A stretch of 64,000 nucleotides of DNA, from assembly GCA_000170815.1 (NCBI GenBank), contig ABCO01000006.1:158669-222668 (forward strand), given 5' to 3'. This DNA is from an unidentified eubacterium SCB49. Its GTDB lineage: Bacteria > Bacteroidota > Bacteroidia > Flavobacteriales > Flavobacteriaceae. The position numbers were made by a program, and so were the translations under genes. The notes under the pieces are model-generated. The model saw only the letters and a program-made list of their open reading frames with translations, had not been told where the DNA came from and did no database searches. Shown piece after piece: positions 28,638 through 36,838 of this stretch (its first letter is position 1; every line of letters starts with the position of its first letter).

Positions 28638-29630
28638 CTATTTGCTCAATGCCCTTAATTTGTTTAAAGCATTCAAGCCATTACCACTCAATAAACTTTC
28701 TTTTGCTTTGTCAAAGCCTTGTTGGATAGTGCAGCCCGTCACTGTTGAAATTGCTAGACCGGCATTAGCGCAGACTACATTGTTTTGTGGTTCAGTTCCA
28801 TTTCCTTTTAATATTTCAGAAAATATTTTAGCAGATTCTTGAACCGTATCGCCTCCATAAATATCGCTTTGAGCAATTTGATTTACACCAAAACTATCTG
28901 CTGTCAATAGCGTTTCTGAAACATTACTTATCATTTTTACAGGCCCCGTTAAGCTCACTTCGTCGTATCCATCCATTGCGTGAAGCACCGCAAAATTTTT
29001 ATTCCCTTTTTGATAGAGATAGCCATACATTCTGGCAAGCTCAAGGTTAAAAACGCCAACCAATTGATTTTTAGGAAATGCAGGGTTTACCATTGGTCCT
29101 AACATATTAAAAAACGTTTTTACACCCAGTTCTCTACGAATAGGTGCTACATTTTTCATTGCTGGATGAAAGAGTGGAGCGTGTAAAACACAAATTCCTG
29201 CTTCGTCAAGGCACCTTTTATGATGGTCGTTATCGTTACTAAATGTAATGCCCAATTGTTCCATCACGTTGCTACTACCGCTAATAGAGGAGACCCCGTA
29301 ATTGCCATGTTTAGTAACGTGAACACCTGCGCCAGCTGTTACAAAAGAAGCAAGGGTACTAATGTTAAAAGTGTTTTTTCCGTCACCTCCTGTTCCACAT
29401 AAATCTATTGTGTTATAGTCGCTTACATTTACAGGAATGCATAATTCTAGCAATGCATCACGAAAACCTTCCAGTTCTTCAATGCTAACACTTCGCATCA
29501 TATATACTGTCATAAAAGCGGCAATCTGACTTTGGTTGTATTTTCCTTCCGAAATATTAACTAAAACCTCTCTTGCTTGCGCTTTTGAAAGTTGCTCGTG
29601 GTTAATTAATTTGTTTAATATGTTTTTCAT
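28638..29630 (-). CDS. trpD: Anthranilate phosphoribosyltransferase
   Basis: A 330-residue enzyme joining anthranilate and PRPP. It carries the PRPP loop CGTGGDGKNTFNIST, the KHGNYGVSS motif and RRELGVKTFFNMLGPM..NP. It is a stand-alone trpD, not fused to trpG. Its ATG overlaps the stop of a 20-codon upstream frame (TAATG), which hints at translational coupling. Confidence 0.97.
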   Translation of the reverse strand: MKNILNKLINHEQLSKAQAREVLVNISEGKYNQSQIAAFMTVYMMRSVSIEELEGFRDALLELCIPVNVSDYNTIDLCGTGGDGKNTFNISTLASFVTAGAGVHVTKHGNYGVSSISGSSNVMEQLGITFSNDNDHHKRCLDEAGICVLHAPLFHPAMKNVAPIRRELGVKTFFNMLGPMVNPAFPKNQLVGVFNLELARMYGYLYQKGNKNFAVLHAMDGYDEVSLTGPVKMISNVSETLLTADSFGVNQIAQSDIYGGDTVQESAKIFSEILKGNGTEPQNNVVCANAGLAISTVTGCTIQQGFDKAKESLLSGNGLNALNKLRALSK

Positions 29631-29692
29631 TAGTATGCTATTAGCTTTGGGTTTCTCACCGTTTGCTTTAATTTTATAATTTCAGGTTTCAT
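29630..29692 (-). CDS. Candidate 20-codon leader ORF coupled to trpD
   Basis: A short frame reading MKPEIIKLKQTVRNPKLIAY stops at TAA, which shares one base with the trpD ATG. No Trp codons are present. It fills the second half of the 96-base trpG-trpD spacer. It may let ribosomes reinitiate at trpD or may be chance. Confidence 0.3.
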   Translation of the reverse strand: MKPEIIKLKQTVRNPKLIAY

Positions 29693-29726
29693 TTTTAGCC
29701 AAGAATTAAATGCTACTTCCTTGGTG

Positions 29727-30293
29727 TTACATTGCTACCCAATTTTTAATCATATCTTTTCCCTTTGGAGTTAAAACACTTTCGGGGTGAAATTGCACTG
29801 CTCTGATGTCTAATTCTCTATGGCGTAAAGACATTATTTGTCCGTTGCTATCTAGAGAGGTTATTTCTAAGGAAGCAGGAAAATCTTCTTTGTTTACCAC
29901 CCAACTGTGGTATCTTCCTATTTGTATTTCGTCACCTAGACCTTTAAATAAAGGCTCGTTATCAACTAAAACCTCTGCCTTTGTGGCAACACCGTGAAAT
30001 ACTTTTGAGAGATTAATAAGAGACCCTCCAAAAACTTCGGCAATAGCCTGTTGTCCCAAACAAACACCCAAAATTGGTTTTTTGCCGGCATAGGTTTTTA
30101 TGACTTGTTTAAGTAATCCTGCTTCATCAGGTATTCCTGGGCCTGGGGATAATAAAATTTTATCGTATTGTTCCAATTCTTCAATATGAAACTGGTCATT
30201 ACGTAATACGTGCACGGTACAGTCTAGTTCTTCTAAATAGTGAACTAGGTTGTATACAAAACTGTCGTAGTTGTCTATTACTATTATTTTCAT
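29727..30293 (-). CDS. trpG: Anthranilate synthase glutamine amidotransferase subunit
   Basis: A 188-residue class I amidotransferase. The catalytic triad is the cysteine in GVCLGQQAI and His/Glu in QFHPESVL. The oxyanion region is LSPGPGIPDEAG. It feeds ammonia to TrpE, whose gene it overlaps by 4 bases (ATGA-type), so the two subunits should be made in step. Confidence 0.97.
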   Translation of the reverse strand: MKIIVIDNYDSFVYNLVHYLEELDCTVHVLRNDQFHIEELEQYDKILLSPGPGIPDEAGLLKQVIKTYAGKKPILGVCLGQQAIAEVFGGSLINLSKVFHGVATKAEVLVDNEPLFKGLGDEIQIGRYHSWVVNKEDFPASLEITSLDSNGQIMSLRHRELDIRAVQFHPESVLTPKGKDMIKNWVAM

Positions 30294-31690
30294 ATTTCTT
30301 CTGCTAACTTTAATGCTTTTTGTAAAGCGCCTAATTTGTGATATACTTCTTGTAATTCTTTTTCTGGATCACTATCATTTACTACTCCTGCACCTGCTTG
30401 AAAATGTAATGTGTGATTTTTACTTACAAAGCTTCTAATGATAATGGCGTGGTTAAAGTTGCCTTTAAAATCCATAAAACCAATGGCGCCACCGTAAAAA
30501 TCTCTATTTACGTTTTCGTATTTTTCTAAAAGCGTCATTGCATTGTGCTTGGGAGCACCGCTTAAGGTTCCTGCCGGAAATGTATCTGCAACTACTTGCA
30601 TAGTGGCAGTCTCTTTATTTTTTGTTGCGGTAACCTTGCTTACTAAATGGATAACGTGCGAAAAAAACTGAACTTCGCGATAGGTCTCAACTTTTACATT
30701 GCTCCCATGTCTGCTTAAATCATTTCTGGCAAGATCTACAAGCATTACATGCTCACTGTTTTCTTTTTCGTCTGCAGAAAGTTGCTTGGCTAAAATAGCA
30801 TCTTGCTCATCATTACCGGTTCTTTTAAAGGTACCGGCAATAGGGTGTATTTCTGCTTGATCACCTTTAACTACAAGTTGTGCTTCTGGCGAGCTTCCGA
30901 AGATTTTAAAATTTCCGTAGTCAAAATAGAATAGGTAAGGAGAGGGATTTACACTGCGTAAAGCTCTGTACACATTAAACTCATCTCCTGTAAATTTTTG
31001 AGAAAAGCGCTTGCTTGGCACAATTTGAAAAACATCTCCGCGTGCGCAATGTTCTTTACATTTAATAACAAGATCTTTAAACGCTTGGTCTTTTAAATTT
31101 GTGGTAGGTTCGCCATCTTTTGCAAAAGAAAATTCAGCAAAATTTTTAGACTTTAAGAGGCGTTCTATTTGTTCTATGTTGTTTTCGCTTTCGTAACAAT
31201 GTGCAAAAATATAGGCCTCATTATTAAAATGATTAATAGCAATGATATTTTGATAGACGGCATAGTATGCGTCTGGTATCTCAAGGTCTCCTGTCTTTTT
31301 GTTTAGGTCTATGTTTTCAAAATAACGTACCATGTCATAAGACATGTAGCCAAATAAGCCATTATTGATAAACTTAAACGCCTGCGTTTTATCTGCTTCA
31401 AAAGACTCTGAAAATTGCTGAATTACTTTTGGAACATCTGTAGATTTTTTGATGTTTAAAATTTCCGAAGAACCATCAGGATACTGCTGTGTAATTTGAC
31501 CGTTGGCAATTTTTATTGAGGCAATTGGATTGCAACAGATATAACTAAAACTATTATCATTTGCGTGATAATCACTACTCTCTAATAATAAACTATTAGG
31601 AAATTTATCGCGTAAACGCAGATAAACGGATACAGGTGTAAGTGTATCTGCTAGTAGGTTTTTACTGTATGTTTTAAGATTGTATTTCAT
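30290..31690 (-). CDS. trpE: Anthranilate synthase component I
   Basis: A 466-residue chorismate-utilising enzyme that forms anthranilate from chorismate. Signatures are IVPSKRFSQKF, PSPYLFYFDY, GSSPEAQLVV, HPIAGTFKRTGNDEQD, ENSEHVMLVDLARNDL and DTFPAGTLSGAPKHNAM. ATG at 31690 (MKYNLKTYSK) is preferred: the longer frame from 31726 would begin inside the attenuator hairpin. The ATG lies 9 bases after the terminator T-run, so read-through of the attenuator decides its expression. Confidence 0.97.
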   Translation of the reverse strand: MKYNLKTYSKNLLADTLTPVSVYLRLRDKFPNSLLLESSDYHANDNSFSYICCNPIASIKIANGQITQQYPDGSSEILNIKKSTDVPKVIQQFSESFEADKTQAFKFINNGLFGYMSYDMVRYFENIDLNKKTGDLEIPDAYYAVYQNIIAINHFNNEAYIFAHCYESENNIEQIERLLKSKNFAEFSFAKDGEPTTNLKDQAFKDLVIKCKEHCARGDVFQIVPSKRFSQKFTGDEFNVYRALRSVNPSPYLFYFDYGNFKIFGSSPEAQLVVKGDQAEIHPIAGTFKRTGNDEQDAILAKQLSADEKENSEHVMLVDLARNDLSRHGSNVKVETYREVQFFSHVIHLVSKVTATKNKETATMQVVADTFPAGTLSGAPKHNAMTLLEKYENVNRDFYGGAIGFMDFKGNFNHAIIIRSFVSKNHTLHFQAGAGVVNDSDPEKELQEVYHKLGALQKALKLAEEI

Positions 31691-31698
31691 TTTTAAAT

Positions 31699-31733
31699 AA
31701 AAAAAAAGGCTTGTCGTGAATGACAAGCCTTTT
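31699..31733 (-). terminator. trp attenuator terminator
   Basis: On the minus strand, a perfect 12-bp stem AAAAGGCTTGTC / GACAAGCCTTTT with loop ATTCAC is followed by nine T. It lies between the leader peptide stop (31762) and the trpE ATG (31690), as in classical transcription attenuation. Confidence 0.93.
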
Positions 31734-31761
31734 GTATGATATATACCAAATAGTGCTTAGC

Positions 31762-31818
31762 TCACGATTTTTGTCGAGAGTTATTCCACCACCAAGTAAG
31801 ATTGTTTGTTGTTTGCAT
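31762..31818 (-). CDS. trpL: trp operon leader peptide with WWW
   Basis: An 18-residue peptide, MQTTNNLTWWWNNSRQKS, with three adjacent Trp codons (codons 9-11, bases 31786-31794). Downstream segment 31774-31780 can pair with 31761-31767 (pause hairpin, one mismatch), and 31761-31767 can alternatively pair with 31714-31720 inside the terminator (six pairs plus one G-T). A ribosome waiting at the Trp codons would cover the first segment and free the second to block the terminator. The start codon is only about five bases beyond the expected transcription start. Confidence 0.9.
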   Translation of the reverse strand: MQTTNNLTWWWNNSRQKS

Positions 31819-31828
31819 AATTATGTTT

Positions 31829-31858
31829 CAAATATAATAACTATATGAAAACATACAA
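31829..31858 (-). promoter_or_regulatory. trp operon promoter
   Basis: On the minus strand, TTG (31858-31856) and TATATTTG (31836-31829) are separated by exactly 19 bases, the Bacteroidota vegetative promoter form. It sits 11 bases ahead of the leader peptide ATG. Confidence 0.88.
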
Positions 31859-31870
31859 CTTAAATTTTAC

Positions 31871-32434
31871 TTAAAATTTTAAAACTACGTCAAGTGTGAA
31901 ATTATCTGATATTGTTTTGTCTCCTAAATTATCAAAGAAACTACCAGAACCATAACGAATACCGTGCTTAGTTCTGTCTACTTTAAATGTAGTGGTTGCA
32001 GTATCTTTAGTTGTAGCTAAGTCAAAAGAGATCGGTGATGTTTCTCCTTTAATAGTTAGATCTGCATTTACAGCATATCCGTTAGATGTTTTTTTCACTT
32101 TAGTGAATGTAAGTGTAGCTTCTGGGTGATTTTCAACACCAAAAAAATCATCACTCTTTAAATGTCCTTCTAATTTTTCTTTTCCTTGACCGGCCTTAAG
32201 GTCTGTTGTGTTTATAGAAGTCATATCTACGGTAAACTTTCCACCTGTTACTGTTTCTCCATCCATTTCTAGCATTCCGCTTTTAAAAGAGATAGTTCCT
32301 GTATGAGATCCTACTACTTTTTCACCTTTCCAGATAATACTGCTTTCTGCAACATTAATAGATTGTGCATTTGATACTAATGTAGTTGCTCCAAATACAA
32401 CTGCTGCGATTAAAAGAGATTTTACTGTTTTCAT
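31871..32434 (-). CDS. YceI family periplasmic protein
   Basis: A 187-residue exported protein with signal peptide (about 1-23, ending VSNAQ). The YceI lipocalin-like barrel is visible in SSIIWKGEKVVGSHTGTI, FTVDMTSINTTDL, HLKSDDFFGVENHPEATLTF and GIRYGSG. YceI proteins bind isoprenoid-like lipids (for example polyprenyl chains). It lies 19 bases after a MarR-type regulator gene, a frequent pairing in Bacteroidota, and is probably repressed by it. Confidence 0.93.
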   Translation of the reverse strand: MKTVKSLLIAAVVFGATTLVSNAQSINVAESSIIWKGEKVVGSHTGTISFKSGMLEMDGETVTGGKFTVDMTSINTTDLKAGQGKEKLEGHLKSDDFFGVENHPEATLTFTKVKKTSNGYAVNADLTIKGETSPISFDLATTKDTATTTFKVDRTKHGIRYGSGSFFDNLGDKTISDNFTLDVVLKF

Positions 32435-32453
32435 TTTTTTACTTTTTTTATTA

Positions 32454-32906
32454 TTAGTTACTTCTTAGTTTATCTAAAAGTGAGTTTAATGTTTCTAGTT
32501 CTTCTGTAGAAAAACCTTTTACACATTTATTGTTATGATTTTCTGTAATTGGGTCTAGTTCTGTTAATAGTGCTAAGCCTTTTTCTGTAATAAAGACTTC
32601 TATTTTACGTCTATTGTCTTTGCAAACTTGTCGCTTCACCAACTGCTTTTTTATAAGCTTATCTATTAGTCTTGTTGTATTACTATTCCTGTCAACCATC
32701 CTTTCTTGAATAGTAGAGAGATTTGCTGGGTTTCCTTTTTGACCTCTCAAAATTCTTAGAACATTGTATTGCTGTATTGTAAGATCATAGTTTTTAAGTA
32801 TAGAAATAATAGACTCCTCAACCACACGACTTGTGTAAGCTAAGTTTATCACTATCTGAGAAGAGAGTGACATGTTTTTAGATTTAATTACTTCTGAAAT
32901 CTTCAT
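32454..32906 (-). CDS. MarR family transcriptional regulator
   Basis: A 150-residue winged-helix regulator. It has the MarR core: LTIQQYNVLRILRGQKG, the recognition helix region NLSTIQERMVDRNSNTTRLIDKL, and the wing KRQVCKDNRRKIEVFITEKG. Three bases upstream of its ATG lies the perfect palindrome TTGTATATACAA, a plausible autoregulatory operator. It is first in a two-gene unit with yceI. A Cys in the wing could sense oxidation, but that is conjecture. Confidence 0.93.
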   Translation of the reverse strand: MKISEVIKSKNMSLSSQIVINLAYTSRVVEESIISILKNYDLTIQQYNVLRILRGQKGNPANLSTIQERMVDRNSNTTRLIDKLIKKQLVKRQVCKDNRRKIEVFITEKGLALLTELDPITENHNNKCVKGFSTEELETLNSLLDKLRSN

Positions 32907-32908
32907 AT

Positions 32909-32920
32909 TTGTATATACAA
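32909..32920. promoter_or_regulatory. Candidate MarR operator
   Basis: TTGTATATACAA is a perfect 12-bp palindrome immediately upstream of the marR-type ATG, with the half-site spacing usual for MarR boxes. Confidence 0.55.
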
Positions 32921-33003
32921 TTGTTGTTGGTACAAATGTATGTCTTTTTAATGGTTAGCACATTGCTCTTTAACAAATATTTAATATCTAATCTTTTTTT
33001 TGG

Positions 33004-33099
33004 ATGACGGATGATCAGAAACGAAGAGCAGATGGTGAAAAAGATTCTTCTTTCTTAAATGCAATTGACGCGCTATTAGCAAAAAAGGCAATTATTTAA
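33004..33099 (+). CDS. Possible 31-codon ORF in the marR-LRR spacer
   Basis: ATG-to-TAA frame reading MTDDQKRRADGEKDSS then FLNAIDALLAKKAII. It lies in the 370-base spacer 32907-33276, which is otherwise empty apart from the operator. It is amphipathic at the end and has no known relatives that I recall; it may be a gene fragment. Confidence 0.25.
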   Translation: MTDDQKRRADGEKDSSFLNAIDALLAKKAII

Positions 33100-33276
33100 A
33101 AAAAACATACACGATAGGATGCTCAATTAAGGTTTGTAAATCATATGAGTTAAAAGAAAAAATTCTATGTATCTTAAATTTTAGTTAGGGATTTTTCAAT
33201 TTCAGTTGTTTAATAGATGAGGGCAGATGAGAACTTTATTGTCTGTTTTTTAATAACCAACTAAATAAAACCTATT

Positions 33277-34749
33277 ATGAAAAAAATTTACTTACTAATT
33301 GGTATTGTTTTTATCGGTGCGCAAACGATGGCTCAAAACATAATATTTACTGATGTTAATTTTAAGAATACACTACTTAGTTCGGGGCCTAACTCTCCAG
33401 TAGCTTGGGATAACGCTAATAACCGCATTGCAATAGATGTAAATAATGATGGTGAGATACAGCAAAGTGAGGCTATGTTGGTGTATAGGTTACAAGTGGA
33501 TAATGAAGGTATACAAGATGTAAATGGTATTGAGTTTTTTACGGACGTTCGTATTTTAAATGTTAATAATAATGAACTTGTAGATTTAGATGTAACTGCT
33601 ATGGTAAATCTAGAGGTATTATATATGGGAGGGAATAACCTTATAAATCCCAATTTTACAAACCTTCCAAATCTTAATTTGGTGTATGCTCTAGATAATC
33701 CAATTACAACATTAGATTTTACAGGAGTTTCTTCTTTGGAGACACTTCTTTTAGGGGACAATTCTTTTAACGCACTTGATATCTCATTATTAACAAATTT
33801 AAAAGAGCTCAATATTTTTGGTGGCGCCATTACATCTTTAGACTTAAGCAATCAGTCTTTACTAGAAAAACTAGTTGTTGTTAATACACAACTGGCGTCT
33901 ATTAATGTAAGTGCTTTACAAAACTTAGTAGAATTAAGTCTTATTAATAATGAATTAACTACGCTAGATGTATCTGGGCTCACAAGTCTTGAAGTTCTAA
34001 ATGCTGGAGGAAATAACATAAATACACTGACCTTGTTTAATAATCCAGCCTTAATAGGACTTAACGCATTTGGAAATCAATTGAGTTCAATTGATTTAAG
34101 TCAAGCGCCAGCTTTAACAGGTTTAAATCTAAGTGACAATCTTTTTACGGTGATAGATATTACAGTGTTGTCTAACTTGATTGATTTGGCGGTTCATGAT
34201 AATCAATTGTCAGTATTAGATGTAAGTACAAACAATGATATTTCAGAATTGTCAGCAACAAACAATAACTTACATTTTTTAGATCTTAGTAGCTTAACAG
34301 GGCTCATTCTTATGGAGGTGAATAATAATAACCTTACTTATCTTAATATACAGAATACTGTTTTGTCTCAAGATGTGGATAATCACTTTTTTGATGAAAA
34401 TCCAGATCTTTTACAAATTTGTGTAGACGAAGGCGAAATTGCTTTTATAACACAACGTGCTTTAAGTTATGGCTATGTAAACGCTGTTGTAGAGAAATGT
34501 GTGTTGGGTATTTCTGAAACCTTTGCTAACGAAATAAAACTATACCCTAATCCTACTGTCGATACGATTTATATAGAGTCTTTTTCTAATCTGTTGCGCA
34601 TCGAAATTTATACGCTAGACGGAAAAAAAGTTGCAAATTTTAAAGAAATTGAAACGAGTATAAATATTTCAAGTCTTTCTTCTGGAACTTACATATTAAA
34701 ACTAAGCACCGAGAGGGGTGATGTTTTTGAAAAGATTATTAAAGAGTAA
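33277..34749 (+). CDS. Secreted leucine-rich-repeat protein with type IX sorting domain
   Basis: A 490-residue surface or secreted protein. After a signal peptide (about 1-19, ending QTMAQ) come roughly 13 LRR units of about 21 residues with the pattern LxxLNxxxNxLTxLDLS (for example LKELNIFGGAITSLDLS, LEVLNAGGNNINTL). The C-terminus is a T9SS Por sorting domain: LYPNPTVDTIYIE, IEIYTLDGKKV and LSSGTYILKL. LRR proteins of this kind are adhesins or binding proteins. A conserved CVDEG..CVLG cysteine pair precedes the sorting domain. Confidence 0.93.
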   Translation: MKKIYLLIGIVFIGAQTMAQNIIFTDVNFKNTLLSSGPNSPVAWDNANNRIAIDVNNDGEIQQSEAMLVYRLQVDNEGIQDVNGIEFFTDVRILNVNNNELVDLDVTAMVNLEVLYMGGNNLINPNFTNLPNLNLVYALDNPITTLDFTGVSSLETLLLGDNSFNALDISLLTNLKELNIFGGAITSLDLSNQSLLEKLVVVNTQLASINVSALQNLVELSLINNELTTLDVSGLTSLEVLNAGGNNINTLTLFNNPALIGLNAFGNQLSSIDLSQAPALTGLNLSDNLFTVIDITVLSNLIDLAVHDNQLSVLDVSTNNDISELSATNNNLHFLDLSSLTGLILMEVNNNNLTYLNIQNTVLSQDVDNHFFDENPDLLQICVDEGEIAFITQRALSYGYVNAVVEKCVLGISETFANEIKLYPNPTVDTIYIESFSNLLRIEIYTLDGKKVANFKEIETSINISSLSSGTYILKLSTERGDVFEKIIKE

Positions 34750-34767
34750 TTTTTTCAATATAATATG

Positions 34768-34801
34768 AAGTGCCGAAATGATACATTTCGGCATTTTTTT
34801 T
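34768..34801 (+). terminator. Intrinsic terminator after the LRR gene
   Basis: Stem AAGTGCCGAAATG / CATTTCGGCATT with one G-T pair, loop ATA and a T-run. Confidence 0.85.
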
Positions 34802-34867
34802 GTGGTACTTATATTAAATTGTAGTTTTACAAAACAAACTAAGTAACCCATATATTAGGAATAAAAA

Positions 34868-35179
34868 ATGAAAGATTTAAATCAACAACAATGGCGCGAA
34901 GAGCTTGCCAAAGATAAAGAAGCAATCATACTAGATGTTCGTACGGCAGCAGAACTAGAAGAAGGGTATATTCCTGGTGCTAAACATCTAGATATCATGA
35001 ATGCTGGTGCCTTTATGGAGGGAGCTAATGCGTTAGATAAGAATGCAAATTATTTTGTATATTGTAAAGCCGGCGGTAGAAGCGCTCAGGCGTGTATGAT
35101 TATGGAGTCTATAGGTTTTAAAAATACGAATAATCTTATGGGAGGATTCTCTCAATGGGATGGTGAAACAACAATCTAA
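34868..35179 (+). CDS. Rhodanese-like domain protein
   Basis: A 103-residue single rhodanese domain, cytoplasmic. The active-site loop is YCKAGGRS with the persulfide-carrying cysteine. ILDVRTAAELEEGYIPGAKHLDI is the family's N-terminal motif. Such proteins carry sulfane sulfur for thiol modification or detoxification. The stop overlaps the start of the next rhodanese gene (TAATG), so the pair is co-translated. Confidence 0.93.
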   Translation: MKDLNQQQWREELAKDKEAIILDVRTAAELEEGYIPGAKHLDIMNAGAFMEGANALDKNANYFVYCKAGGRSAQACMIMESIGFKNTNNLMGGFSQWDGETTI

Positions 35180-35607
35180 TGAAAAAACTTGTATTTATTT
35201 TTTCGATTTTCTGTTCTGTAGCTTTTGTGAGTTGCAATGAGCATTCAACACAAGATAAACAGCAAATTGAGGGTGAAGTATCAACAATACGTGTGGTGAG
35301 TCCTAAAGAGGTGTATGATGCGATAAAAGAAGATACTTTAATGCAATTAATAGATGTGCGCACTGCAGAAGAGTTTGGAGTGACGCATTTAAAGACATCG
35401 CAAAATATTTGTGTCACTACACCTGGCTTTAAAGAGCGTGCAGCAAAACTGGATAAGTCATTGCCGGTCTATGTATATTGTAAAAAAGGTGGACGAAGCG
35501 CAAAAGCAAGTAAAATACTAGCGGAAATGGGCTTTACTCAAATTTTTGATTTACAAGGTGGAATAACCAATTGGGAATCGCAAGATTTAGAAATGATAAA
35601 AGGATAA
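35179..35607 (+). CDS. Rhodanese-like lipoprotein
   Basis: A 142-residue rhodanese with a lipoprotein signal (lipobox around FVSC, Cys at residue 14-16). The active loop is YCKKGGRS. The domain start QLIDVRTAEEFGVTHLKTS and the ending GFTQIFDLQGGITNWES mirror the upstream gene, so this is a periplasmic partner of a cytoplasmic paralogue. Overlap TAATG and a terminator after it define a two-gene operon. Confidence 0.92.
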   Translation: MKKLVFIFSIFCSVAFVSCNEHSTQDKQQIEGEVSTIRVVSPKEVYDAIKEDTLMQLIDVRTAEEFGVTHLKTSQNICVTTPGFKERAAKLDKSLPVYVYCKKGGRSAKASKILAEMGFTQIFDLQGGITNWESQDLEMIKG

Positions 35608-35647
35608 ATCTATTTTATAAAATATAATGTTTTTCTTCGGAAAAGTG

Positions 35648-35677
35648 AAACCGTTCTAACTAGAGCGGTTTTTTTTA
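35648..35677 (+). terminator. Intrinsic terminator of the rhodanese operon
   Basis: Stem AAACCGTTCTA / TAGAGCGGTTT (one G-T pair) followed by eight T. Confidence 0.8.
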
Positions 35678-35707
35678 TGCTTTAATCTAAACTCTCGCTT
35701 TGGCTTT

Positions 35708-35715
35708 CTGTTTTG
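35708..35715 (+). repeat. Left target-site duplication of the outer IS
   Basis: CTGTTTTG, repeated exactly at 38576-38583 on the other side of the outer element. Confidence 0.93.
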
Positions 35716-35776
35716 GGCTCAACACAAAAAGTTGTGGAGTAGATAAAAATGAAGGAACTTTGCCATTAAGAATTTT

Positions 35777-36133
35777 ATGTCCTCAGACGCTTTATTTGCA
35801 GCCGCCAATTTATTACTCCCTGAAGTACTTGTAAGTCATTTTGATTTAACTAAACATGAGATTAAGGGAGAAGAAATACACTTCTATTTTACTGAGTTGA
35901 ATAACATTCAAGAAGAATTTTCTAAGGTCAAACTTCACTCTAAAGGCTTCTTCCCGGAGGCAACAGTTCAAGATTTCCCCATTCGCGGAAAGAACGTTTA
36001 CCTGCATATAACCAGACGTCGATGGCTCAATGAAACTACTGGCAAAGTGGCAACAAGAGATTGGGATTTAGTAGCAAAAGGAACTAGAATAACTAGTGAA
36101 TTTGCTGCTTTTTTAAAAGAGATCTATAAGTAA
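35777..36133 (+). CDS. ISAon1-type transposase N-terminal protein (outer copy)
   Basis: A 118-residue small protein from the first frame of the outer IS, identical to the inner copy. It matches the family labelled 'ISAon1 transposase N-terminal region'. The mid part (FPIRGKNVYLHITRRRWLNE) recalls the Zn/DNA-binding N-terminus of ISL3 transposases. The second transposase frame follows in the +1 phase. This frame is intact although the element is broken. Confidence 0.85.
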   Translation: MSSDALFAAANLLLPEVLVSHFDLTKHEIKGEEIHFYFTELNNIQEEFSKVKLHSKGFFPEATVQDFPIRGKNVYLHITRRRWLNETTGKVATRDWDLVAKGTRITSEFAAFLKEIYK

Positions 36134-36155
36134 TAACGCTTCAAGTACGACTCTT

Positions 36156-36777
36156 GTGGCTAACTTCTACGGAGTCAACCCTAGAAGTTTACAAAGGCAG
36201 TACAAAGACAATCTAAGCGATTTTAAAGCGTGGGATCAAAAGAAACACGCAACAGACTGGTTATTGTTTGCTAAGAATTTAGGTTCTCATTTATCCCTTG
36301 ACGAAACTGCCTTTTCAAATGGTGATTTATACACCATAATAACCAATAAAAAAGCTAAAGGAAGAAAAGGAGCTATAGTAGTAATGGTCAAAGGAACTAA
36401 AGCCGAAGCTGTAATAAAGATACTTCATAAAATCCCGCTAAAGCAAAGGGAAAAAGTCAAGGAAATAACACTAGATATGGCAGGGAATATGGGGCTCATT
36501 GTAAAAAAGTCATTTCCAAACGCTACCTTAGTAATAGACCGATTTCACGTGCAAAAACTAGCCTTGGATGCACTACAAGAAATAAGAATCAAACATAGAT
36601 GGGAAGCAATCGACGCTGAAAATAACGCCATAGAATACGCCAGAAATAACTCTTTAAAATATACTCCAAAGCTACTATCTAATGGAGACACACTTAAGCA
36701 ACTATTAGCTAGAAGTAGATATTTATTATATAAATCAAGTAGTAAATGGAGTAAAAATCAATCTAATAGAGCAAAAG
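36156..36777 (+). pseudogene. Transposase gene of the outer IS, disrupted by the inner IS
   Basis: The first 207 codons of the main transposase, starting at GTG. The reading frame is cut at NRAK by insertion of the inner element, runs on into its left end and stops at 36830 after about 17 foreign residues. The remaining third (from VLFEKYPDLEKAY to the stop at 38543) lies at 38212-38543 beyond the inner copy. The catalytic glutamate E286 is in that separated part, so this copy cannot make an active enzyme. Confidence 0.93.
36770..36777 (+). repeat. Left target-site duplication of the inner IS
   Basis: AGCAAAAG, repeated at 38204-38211. Removing one copy plus the element restores the outer transposase frame. 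Confidence 0.95.
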
Positions 36778-36838
36778 GGCTCAACACAAAAAGTTGTGGA
36801 GTAGATAAAAATGAAGGAACTTTGCCATAAAGAATTTT

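Noticed and set aside
31691..31726. Longer trpE from 31726
   Set aside because: It would start inside the attenuator hairpin and adds non-conserved residues.
36156..36830. A distinct 224-residue transposase gene
   Set aside because: Its last residues come from the inner IS left end; it is the outer transposase truncated by insertion.
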